This document shows, piece by piece, positions 1-7,127 of a DNA stretch of 21,590 nucleotides. The DNA is from a virus. Made by a program: the position numbers and the translations under genes. Position 1 is the first letter of the stretch. Each line of letters begins with the position of its first letter. The notes beneath the pieces are model-generated. The model ran no database searches. It saw nothing but the letters and a program-made list of their open reading frames with translations, and was not told the DNA's origin. The DNA lies in IMG/VR virus record IMGVR_UViG_3300029977_000039, positions 1-21,590 of that record. One strand, 5' to 3'.

Positions 1-1406
1 TCAACACGTTGCGAACGTTCAACAGACGTATCAATCTTAAACACTTTGTCTTTGATCGCAGCTAACTCTTCATGAATAGTACTGAGCACACTTGTTACGC
101 TCTCAGGAACCGTAACTGTAGTCGTAGTAGTAGCTATTGGTTCGACTGACTCTCGTAATTTAGGCGGCTCTAACACTGTCTTTAGAATTTTCATAGCATC
201 ATCTTTAGTAATCCGCTCCTGCTTCATCATACTTGCAACTTCTTCAACTACGAGTGCAGTCTTATCAATCTTTGTCAAATCTCTACCCGTAATATACTTA
301 ATCATAGTCTTCACTTCGTCAGAAACTTGTCCGCTTACATTCTTCCAAGACTCGACCGCTTTCTCTAGTAACTCTCTTAACGCCTCTTTATCTAATCGTC
401 GTTCTGGCTGCACGCTCTCCGAAACTTTCTTCAACGACTCTCGAACTTCTTCTAGTTTATCTGCAATTGGAGCAGTTTTCGTAGGTTCACCAACTCCTAG
501 AAGCTTGCTTACATCAAGTGCACCCCTTTGATCTTTAAGTACACTCAAAATCTTCTCTAAGAGCGATTTTTGTTCTTCTTCTCCTTCTCGTTGTTTAGTA
601 AAAATATTGATTAGTCTTCTAAAATGCTCATCGACTCTATAGTAGTAACCTTGCAGCGCTAAACTAAATGCTTGTTGCATTTGCGGAGGCAAGTAATCTC
701 TGATTCCGCTCGCGATCTTCTCTAATTGCATAACCTCACGTTTTCGCTCCGCAGACTTACTAAAATCTTTCAAGAATCTACCGATGAAAGTCTTCTCGCC
801 TCCCAAAGCTGTACCTAACAAAGAAGGCAGTTTCTCCTTAAAAAACTTATCTAAACCTAACTTCTCTTTCACCTGCTTAAATATCCAACCTAAAGGCTTC
901 TTAAAAAGAGGTGTATTAATGATATCTAGAAGAGGCTTAGTAAGTATTCCTAAAGGCGACACCGCAGTTAACATACCTTCATGGAATGCTTGCTGATCAT
1001 CGACTAAATGCGGAAGCGTCTTTGCATACGTATCCTCTACCGTTTCAGCAGCACTAGCTAAACGAGCGAACGCTTTTTGTCTAAACATCTCTGTGTTTTT
1101 AAACAAATGAGAATGAAAGAACTGTTCTAGAGGTCTCGCTAGTTCTTTCGGTACTATCTTCAAAACTTCTCTCTGCAACCGTAACATATCAATCGGCGTC
1201 GACTTCTTAAGGGCCTTCGAAAGTCCTTTAACAGTTTCTTCTACTGTAGCTCCTTTTCTGAAACTTTCCAGAGCAACCCTCAACGGTTTACTATACGCAC
1301 CTACTAACTTTCCTACGGCAGAGAAAGTAACAGCTGGAGCAAACATACTCCCCTCAGATATTGTAGTCGTCTCAGCCATTCGTCTGAATACGTCTGAGAG
1401 TGCCAT
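1..1406 (-). CDS. long helical protein, 3' end beyond window; possible tape-measure or internal virion protein
   Basis: Reading the minus strand from the ATG at 1406 gives an open frame with no stop to the window edge: 468 complete codons, so the protein is truncated on the left. The start overlaps the TerL stop by one base (TAATG) and has an AAGGAG site about 8 nt upstream. It begins MALSDVFRRMAETTT. The chain is mostly charged, predicted helical sequence, with hydrophobic patches near residues 145-180 (SPLGILTKPLLDIINTPLF), a Lys/Glu-rich stretch around 265-300, and coiled-coil-like heptads after residue 310. A low-complexity run of threonines (ATTTTTTVTVPES) lies near 435-447. I recognise no enzymatic motif. 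Its place next to terL and one gene from a hub-like gene, plus its length and helicity, make a tail tape-measure or other internal virion protein a reasonable guess, but only an inference. The existence of the gene is secure; the function is not. Confidence 0.85.
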   Translation of the reverse strand, partial: MALSDVFRRMAETTTISEGSMFAPAVTFSAVGKLVGAYSKPLRVALESFRKGATVEETVKGLSKALKKSTPIDMLRLQREVLKIVPKELARPLEQFFHSHLFKNTEMFRQKAFARLASAAETVEDTYAKTLPHLVDDQQAFHEGMLTAVSPLGILTKPLLDIINTPLFKKPLGWIFKQVKEKLGLDKFFKEKLPSLLGTALGGEKTFIGRFLKDFSKSAERKREVMQLEKIASGIRDYLPPQMQQAFSLALQGYYYRVDEHFRRLINIFTKQREGEEEQKSLLEKILSVLKDQRGALDVSKLLGVGEPTKTAPIADKLEEVRESLKKVSESVQPERRLDKEALRELLEKAVESWKNVSGQVSDEVKTMIKYITGRDLTKIDKTALVVEEVASMMKQERITKDDAMKILKTVLEPPKLRESVEPIATTTTTVTVPESVTSVLSTIHEELAAIKDKVFKIDTSVERSQRV

Positions 1407-3046
1407 TATATGATCTCCTTACTTCCCATGAAACTCTCAAAGAAAGACTCAAGTAAATCTACATTCGGGCGTTCGTCTCTCATAGTAGTAATCATTTCAT
1501 CTTCACCCTTACTATATCTATATGCAAATAGTTCTTCTACACCGCCTAATGGTGTAGTTATCTTACTTTCGTCGCCAACTAAACGTAATATTGTATCAGA
1601 TGCATACTTTGTTGCCCAAAGAGTCATTCCCAACGCAAAAACAGCATCATCTGGAGAACCTACAATCTTACCTCCACGATTTCGTAAAGTCATTAGCTGG
1701 CGGCTTAGGACAGAAGATCTGAGAGTATCTACGTTATCTGATACATAAGAATATATGCAACTCAACACTTGATCTCTTACATTAGTGGTGTTGACCCAAC
1801 CATAATGAGTCTCTACCTTCTTCCCTTTTCGGATCTTTGTATAGAATAAACGTTGTTTTAGAAACTCGTGTTCTAAACAATACTCCACAACTTGATTTCC
1901 GACACCATTTGACTCTACAATTATCGCACATCTTCTATATAACTGCGCAAGTCTCTCTACAGCCCTACATAACGTAGTAGTCGAACATTTATGCACAAAC
2001 TCAGCAACAATTTGTTTGTCTGAATATCTGATAACATAAATAGCACTCTTTGAGTCTCCAGTACGTGTTGCAGTATCAACACCAACTATATAAATCTCAT
2101 CTCGATTTATAGTCGACCGAGGTTCATACAAAATAATGGGAAAGCCATCAACGAGAACTTCTTCAGCAGAAGCAACGTCTTCAATTTGCTGTAGTTTGAT
2201 CAAAATATCATCTGGAAAGAAACTCGACTCATCGCCTAAGAAGACAAGATCTAGTTCTTGTGCAACTTCTCTAGGATCTTTATCTTTTGTAACTGCTTTA
2301 TACCAATCGTCGTTGTAATCTGGAACATCCTTCCAATGAAATCGTACAGGTACGTAATTCGAAGTACCGTTCGAAGCTTCTAGCCACATTCGGAAGAAGA
2401 CTTCTCCTACACCCGTCATTCTATTTGGTGTACTACTGATTACAATTCCGTACGGTACTGAGGTTTGCTCGTATCTAAGAAACATTCGATTTGTAGTATA
2501 TGTTAAACCAGATAAGATTCTCTTCAAGTTTACGATATGTGCAGCTTCGTCTATAAAGATAAAGCCTGCTCTCAATCCTCTACCCGCCTCCTCAGGATTC
2601 TCTTTTGGGACTGAGATGGCAATTACATTCGAACCGTTAGCAAGTTCAATATACGACTCAATCTTCTTTACAACGTGTTCCTTATTGCTAAAATCAATAG
2701 TAAAAGGTGGACGTAAAGCTTCCAAAGCAAGTCTGATCTCTTTAACAAGCATATTCGTATGCTCTTGCTTTCTAGACAGAACAGCTATTGTATAATTAGG
2801 AAAGAATAACAATAGCCAACAACATAAAAACACAATCAAAACTGTCTTACCTACCTGTCTAGAGCCTAACAGTATAATACGATGATCTTTGAGAAACCTC
2901 TCTAGTATCTCCAACTGTTTAGGATACAGATTCGAGATAATAGGTTTATCGGGTAAAGTGTAATCCCTACAATAATGTGTTATGAAGTATACGGGATCAT
3001 TCTTACACTTTAGATATTCAACGATATACTCATTCTTAATCTGCAT
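1406..3046 (-). CDS. terL: terminase large subunit (packaging ATPase and nuclease)
   Basis: This is the motor of DNA packaging: it docks on the portal, hydrolyses ATP to translocate DNA into the procapsid, and cuts the concatemer. The 546-aa protein shows an N-terminal ATPase with Walker A GSRQVGKT (61-68), Walker B FIFIDE (162-167, Glu167 the likely catalytic base) and the coupling motif SST (204-206) inside IVISSTPNRM. The C-terminal RNase H-like nuclease shows VGVDTATRTG (Asp324), IIVESNG (Glu378) and VGSPDDAVFAL (Asp466/Asp467), a full set of metal-binding acidic residues. Length is normal for a T4-type TerL. The ATG at 3046 follows AGGAG by 6 nt, and the upstream gene's stop lies just before it. 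No small terminase was recognised. Family assignment rests on the motif order, which I consider decisive. Confidence 0.95.
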   Translation of the reverse strand: MQIKNEYIVEYLKCKNDPVYFITHYCRDYTLPDKPIISNLYPKQLEILERFLKDHRIILLGSRQVGKTVLIVFLCCWLLLFFPNYTIAVLSRKQEHTNMLVKEIRLALEALRPPFTIDFSNKEHVVKKIESYIELANGSNVIAISVPKENPEEAGRGLRAGFIFIDEAAHIVNLKRILSGLTYTTNRMFLRYEQTSVPYGIVISSTPNRMTGVGEVFFRMWLEASNGTSNYVPVRFHWKDVPDYNDDWYKAVTKDKDPREVAQELDLVFLGDESSFFPDDILIKLQQIEDVASAEEVLVDGFPIILYEPRSTINRDEIYIVGVDTATRTGDSKSAIYVIRYSDKQIVAEFVHKCSTTTLCRAVERLAQLYRRCAIIVESNGVGNQVVEYCLEHEFLKQRLFYTKIRKGKKVETHYGWVNTTNVRDQVLSCIYSYVSDNVDTLRSSVLSRQLMTLRNRGGKIVGSPDDAVFALGMTLWATKYASDTILRLVGDESKITTPLGGVEELFAYRYSKGEDEMITTMRDERPNVDLLESFFESFMGSKEII

Positions 3047-3049
3047 CTA

Positions 3050-4159
3050 CTACTCCTGTCTATTTAACTTCATTTCTACTCTGGCTCTAGGCCGTCCAGA
3101 TAACAATAAAGAATAAGTAACAGTTGTCAATGTGTAAGTACCTTGTAGATGTACAAATCGTGTCTCGTCCGTAAAGAACTCAACTTTCGTGCCCAATACT
3201 AACACTCGAGGATCTATCATAAATTCTGTTCGTGTGACTAATGTACACCCCTCTAGAAATAGTTCGTCATAGAGATGTTTCAGATTGGAGGATGAACCGA
3301 ACTCTCTTGACCCAATCAACGAATCGTGTAAATGTTGTTGTTGATACTTTAGGTCTTTTACTGTATAGAGAGTGTTATGTGCATAATCAACGGTAGGTAT
3401 AAACGCAGGCGCATAAAACGAGCGAGATGCTGCAGAGTAGGATGCTTGCGCATACTGCACAATAATACTATCTTGTGGAATTCTAGAGGTGTTAGGATTT
3501 GGTAAATACGCTAATTTAAGTTTAGAAGGTGTTGTATCTTTTAAGGAATACAGATAAAAGCCGTCTATATCGTAGGACGCAAAAACAGGTGTGTCGTAAA
3601 CACCATATGTACATACGACATACGAAAGAGCGCGCAATCTATCTACACTAGGAATGAAAACATTCTTTAGTGTAGACACCCCAGGAGGAGAGATATACTT
3701 TGGTCGTTTCACAATATCTCGCAGCAATTTCTCCGTACTAATCTGCTCTCTAAACAAAGATATACTCTCTTTTGCTATCAGTGAGTCTTGTAAATAACAA
3801 GTGACGTTTGCGTCTAGATATCTAGGAGTACTTTCATCACTACGTTTAGTATCTGTATCCGTACTCGTAAGCATTCCTATAGATTGAGATGAGACGTCCG
3901 CAACATATAACTTTGCAGTTACGAACTCATCTTTTTCTGCGAAAGAGAGACTCTTTGGAATCGTCCAAAAGATCTCTATCTCTTTGAGCATAAAGAAGTC
4001 TCGAGAAATCTGCAAATCGTCATCGAGTTTGAAAGTAAACACAAAAGTAGGAGAAATTAAGTCAGGTGACTTCAAGATCATCAAACTCATAACTCTATTT
4101 GTAAGCAAAATAGGACTACCGTTCTTTGTATATCCTGTTATCTCAAATCCGGAAGCCAT
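3050..4159 (-). CDS. baseplate hub-like protein (gp27-type candidate)
   Basis: The protein is 369 aa from the ATG at 4159. An upstream in-frame GTG at 4177 would add six residues but has no Shine-Dalgarno site, whereas the ATG has GGGGAG 10 nt upstream and sits 2 nt after the stop of the RNAP beta gene. The layout resembles T4 gp27 and related tail hubs: an N-terminal beta-rich region (TFVFTFKLDDDLQIS, LKEIEIFWTIP, VTAKLYVADV), a middle stretch with LLRDIVKR, and a C-terminal region in which VLVLGTKVEFF is followed by GTYTLTTVTYSLLLSG and RARVEMKL, the usual 'offset value, then return to a paired beta-strand' ending of hub proteins. No catalytic residues are apparent. Position between RNAP genes and terL fits a virion protein. 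The hub call is pattern matching by eye and needs structure prediction; 'virion structural protein' is the safer label. Confidence 0.5.
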   Translation of the reverse strand: MASGFEITGYTKNGSPILLTNRVMSLMILKSPDLISPTFVFTFKLDDDLQISRDFFMLKEIEIFWTIPKSLSFAEKDEFVTAKLYVADVSSQSIGMLTSTDTDTKRSDESTPRYLDANVTCYLQDSLIAKESISLFREQISTEKLLRDIVKRPKYISPPGVSTLKNVFIPSVDRLRALSYVVCTYGVYDTPVFASYDIDGFYLYSLKDTTPSKLKLAYLPNPNTSRIPQDSIIVQYAQASYSAASRSFYAPAFIPTVDYAHNTLYTVKDLKYQQQHLHDSLIGSREFGSSSNLKHLYDELFLEGCTLVTRTEFMIDPRVLVLGTKVEFFTDETRFVHLQGTYTLTTVTYSLLLSGRPRARVEMKLNRQE

Positions 4160-4161
4160 TG

Positions 4162-5925
4162 CTACAAATCTCCCCACTCAAGACATTTCTGTGCAACATC
4201 AGTATCTGATAAAACGGGTACTCTTCCTACGTTTACGCCAAGAGCGTATAGATACAAATATAAAGAGTGGTTTGTGTAGACTGAGTCGGGAGCTACGGGT
4301 GGCTCACCTACTTTCAAACAATGTGAAATCATGTTCTCTTTTGCAATTATATCATCTGCTTTGAATCCTAATGTTTCGACAACATTATGTACAGCTCCGT
4401 ATGCAAGTAAGTTCCAAATCTCCATTTCTCCTAATCGTTGGCCAGAACTATGACATTCATCATCACAAGGCTGTAATGTCTTAATATGATACGGTCCGTC
4501 TGCACGAGTACTAAACTTTGACTCCACTGTATGTACCAACGCCATGAAATACATAGTGCCATAACCAAAATCTCTCTCAAGTGCGCCTATTCGCCATACT
4601 TTAGTAGGAGATACTCCAAGCAGCTTCATACATTTTCGTATCATCTCTTTTGGTGAACGTGTGTATAGTGGTAACTCTAATGTGAAACCAAATTCAAGTA
4701 GTAGAGCCAATCGTTCCTTCACAGTTAGTTTCAAGTGTAGATATGGAATTGTTCCGTTTGTGATCTTCTCGATTGACTGTAAGAGCTTGAATGCTTCGTC
4801 GTATTTCTCAAACTCGACTAACTCTCGTACTTTTTCTTCTACAACTCTACACACCTCTCCTAAATGCATCTCGAAGATCTGTCCGATATTCATACGAGAG
4901 ATAACACCTAATGGATTTAGAACTAGATCTGGAACCCAACCATCTTTACTTGTTACATAACGATCTGGTACAATTATAGAGCAAACTCCCTTATTGCCGT
5001 GTCTATTACCTAGTTTATCTCCTACACAAAATGAACGAACTACTTTCGCTTGTGCTACTATAACTATTGCGTCTTGATTGCCTACTAACTCGTAGCTCTC
5101 AGGAAAGTATAATGGAGTAACTTTAGCGATTGATGGATCGATAGACGACAGTAAAGTCTTGACAGCTTTCGGTTTGTTATGCTCTTTTATCCACTTAAGA
5201 ACTGTCGGTGATGATTTATGCAAGTCCAAATACTTCTCACTTTTATAATACGTAGACACTCGCTCGATAACTAAGTCTGCATCCGCGAAAATTCTTCGTT
5301 TGTCTACAGAGGTACAAAGAACATTGATCGGATTCTTAGGAGCACTCGTCCACTCGAATAGTATCTCACCTTTCTTATAGAATCTTCCAACTATAGGATA
5401 CTTCATAAGAACTTCGTTAGGTTCTAATATCAACTCGAAAGATTTAACATACTGACTTGTTAGTTTCTGAGCACCACTTTCGCTCACAACAATAGCATCT
5501 TCATAGTTCCAACCTTCGTAAGGAGCGAATACAACTTTCAGATTCGTTCCAGCACAATATCTATCAAACTTTACGGCGGTGTGTTGTGCAAATACTTCTC
5601 CTTCCTTAACAATATCTTGTATAGATACAGACCAAAGTGAGGACGGTATCCTATATAAATAGACTTTACCTGTGGTCAATGATTTATACACAACAACTTC
5701 TTCATTACGGTATAAGATCTGTATATCTTCAGCTGCCTGCTTCAGAAAAGTAGTAAGTTTTGTAACTTCTCGTAAATAAGACGTACTTATGTATGGAAGT
5801 TGCGGATTCACTAAAACTAAACTCTGTCGTAAGAAGTTAGAGGCCATCTGTAGTCTATTACCATCATCATGCGCACAAAATGGTACACAACTTAACGCGC
5901 TACTCAATACCGACTTCATTATCAC
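4162..5925 (-). CDS. RNA polymerase A, beta subunit C-terminal half
   Basis: This 587-aa protein is the C-terminal half of a split RNAP beta subunit; with beta' it forms the catalytic cleft. It begins almost at the bacterial motif IPFLEHDDANR, here VPFCAHDDGNRLQMASN (14-30). Then come GTNLKVVFAPYEGWNYEDA (126-144, cf. GYNYEDA), GDKLGNRHGNKG (302-313, the switch/active-site region with conserved Lys and His), DLVLNPLGVISRMNIGQIFE (333-352), and a clamp-binding region with SSGQRLGEMEIWNLLAYGA (cf. GGQRFGEMEVWALEAYGA of E. coli). It ends in the equivalent of the beta C-terminal helix (LYLYLYALGVNV). The start is GTG at 5925, since GGGAGG lies 7-8 nt upstream; an ATG two codons in is poorly spaced. 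It lies 14 nt after the N-terminal half, the upstream stop TAG merging into the Shine-Dalgarno site, so co-translation is likely. Confidence 0.95.
   Translation of the reverse strand: MIMKSVLSSALSCVPFCAHDDGNRLQMASNFLRQSLVLVNPQLPYISTSYLREVTKLTTFLKQAAEDIQILYRNEEVVVYKSLTTGKVYLYRIPSSLWSVSIQDIVKEGEVFAQHTAVKFDRYCAGTNLKVVFAPYEGWNYEDAIVVSESGAQKLTSQYVKSFELILEPNEVLMKYPIVGRFYKKGEILFEWTSAPKNPINVLCTSVDKRRIFADADLVIERVSTYYKSEKYLDLHKSSPTVLKWIKEHNKPKAVKTLLSSIDPSIAKVTPLYFPESYELVGNQDAIVIVAQAKVVRSFCVGDKLGNRHGNKGVCSIIVPDRYVTSKDGWVPDLVLNPLGVISRMNIGQIFEMHLGEVCRVVEEKVRELVEFEKYDEAFKLLQSIEKITNGTIPYLHLKLTVKERLALLLEFGFTLELPLYTRSPKEMIRKCMKLLGVSPTKVWRIGALERDFGYGTMYFMALVHTVESKFSTRADGPYHIKTLQPCDDECHSSGQRLGEMEIWNLLAYGAVHNVVETLGFKADDIIAKENMISHCLKVGEPPVAPDSVYTNHSLYLYLYALGVNVGRVPVLSDTDVAQKCLEWGDL
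4170..4175 (-). promoter_or_regulatory. Shine-Dalgarno site deciding the hub-like gene start
   Basis: GGGGAG on the minus strand lies 10 nt before the ATG at 4159, within the last codons of the RNAP A beta gene. It lies downstream of the alternative GTG at 4177, which has no such site, so it supports the shorter start. Confidence 0.6.
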
Positions 5926-5930
5926 ATCTT

Positions 5931-5940
5931 CACCTCCCTC
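5931..5940 (-). promoter_or_regulatory. Shine-Dalgarno site joining the split beta genes
   Basis: GAGGGAGGTG (minus strand) uses the last G of the N-terminal half's TAG stop and lies 5 nt before the GTG at 5925, GGAGG itself being 7 nt away. It supports GTG rather than the ATG two codons later and suggests that one ribosome train makes both beta halves. Confidence 0.65.
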
Positions 5941-7127
5941 TAATTCTTCAATACAAAAATACCATTACGCTGTAACTCACAATCAGCAGCAAACTGTAAC
6001 TTAGCACCAATTCCTTCGTCGTCCGGAGTATCATATATACAAATATTACCGCCCATAGTGTAGTGTACATCTCGCATATCGTATGGAATGTACTCAAGTG
6101 GAACAACAACCTTATATCGTAGAGATATCTCCTTAAACATATTCGTTTGGTCAAAGTACTCAAAGAGACGTTGAAGTTGGGGTGAAGTAAAGAGACGTTT
6201 CAAAAGAAAGTCGGAAGCAATCTTGACTTTCTTTTGATATTTCTGCTGTTGCTGGTTCTCCCTCAGTTTCTCATAAAGAGCTATCATTATCGTCTCATAA
6301 GATCTTACACGCTTGAAGTACAGGTTACTACCCGTTAATGTCGTCTTCGACTTTCCTTCCGTTATATTTATAGTAAAATAAAGTAGATCTTTCACAGTCT
6401 GTACATTGTAAATCTCTTTCGTAATAGGATCCAACAACTCACGCTCAATAAACTCAACTACATCTGTATTCAGTTTAGGAACTTGTTTTAGCTTCGCTTT
6501 TGCTTTAATAGGTGTCCGAACCATCGAGTTTACCACTAATTGTTGAATTGGTGTAAGAAACTCGTAGCGAGTAGGCAACTTTACACTCAGATTTGGTTGA
6601 GATACTAAAGAACGTGCGAACTTCGAATCAACTTTTTCAGTATCCACAAACTCAAAATACAGTCCGTTCTGAATGAGCTCATCTTTCGTAAAGATATTGT
6701 AGAGTAGAACCCAAAAAGGAACTTTCTCGTCTTTAATCCTTAGTATACCATTTTCATCTCCGACGACAGCAAATAATGAACCTTGCCATCTGATCAACAG
6801 TTTATCCTCGGGAATATAACGATAGGATACTAACTGATCGGTTAACTCATTCACTAATATCCACGCTATATCATTAACAATGAAAACATCATCCTCATTA
6901 GGTATAGGTAACTTAAACGAAAATTGTTGAGAGTTCTCAGTTTCGCACGTAACAAGTACCACATTAGTAAAATGAAATCCGTATGTAGAATGCTGTACAG
7001 AAATCGGCCGCAACTTCCACGTCTTCAACTTATCCTTACAACTATCTGCAAACCACTCTAGGATACGTGGTAAGAAAGAGCTTAAACAAACCGACACTTC
7101 ATCTTTTCGCCATTCTAATACATTCAT
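5940..7127 (-). CDS. RNA polymerase A, beta subunit N-terminal half
   Basis: This 395-aa protein is the N-terminal half (protrusion and lobe) of the split beta subunit. Residues 73-100, with PIPNEDDVFIVNDIAWILVNEL, correspond to the bacterial stretch around GTFIINGTERVIVSQL. The last 40 residues, with GGNICIYDTPDDEGIG, correspond to RVCPIETPEGPNIG, so the chain stops just past the TPEG motif and the next gene resumes just before HDDANR. About 80-100 residues present in E. coli beta between these motifs are missing. Between the two landmarks the sequence is diverged, with basic segments (e.g. KAKAKLKQ) fit for nucleic-acid contact. The ATG at 7127 overlaps the beta' stop in an ATGA junction with only a weak GAGAGG upstream, so translation is probably coupled. 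I am sure of the family from the two landmarks and the context. Confidence 0.88.
   Translation of the reverse strand: MNVLEWRKDEVSVCLSSFLPRILEWFADSCKDKLKTWKLRPISVQHSTYGFHFTNVVLVTCETENSQQFSFKLPIPNEDDVFIVNDIAWILVNELTDQLVSYRYIPEDKLLIRWQGSLFAVVGDENGILRIKDEKVPFWVLLYNIFTKDELIQNGLYFEFVDTEKVDSKFARSLVSQPNLSVKLPTRYEFLTPIQQLVVNSMVRTPIKAKAKLKQVPKLNTDVVEFIERELLDPITKEIYNVQTVKDLLYFTINITEGKSKTTLTGSNLYFKRVRSYETIMIALYEKLRENQQQQKYQKKVKIASDFLLKRLFTSPQLQRLFEYFDQTNMFKEISLRYKVVVPLEYIPYDMRDVHYTMGGNICIYDTPDDEGIGAKLQFAADCELQRNGIFVLKN

Noticed and set aside
784-996. 70-codon plus-strand ORF
   Set aside because: It lies opposite the long continuous minus-strand frame 1-1406, has no good RBS, and no neighbour is on the plus strand.
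5948-6163. 71-codon minus-strand ORF within the beta N-terminal half
   Set aside because: Out of frame with the DTPDDEG-containing chain that matches beta; no RBS.
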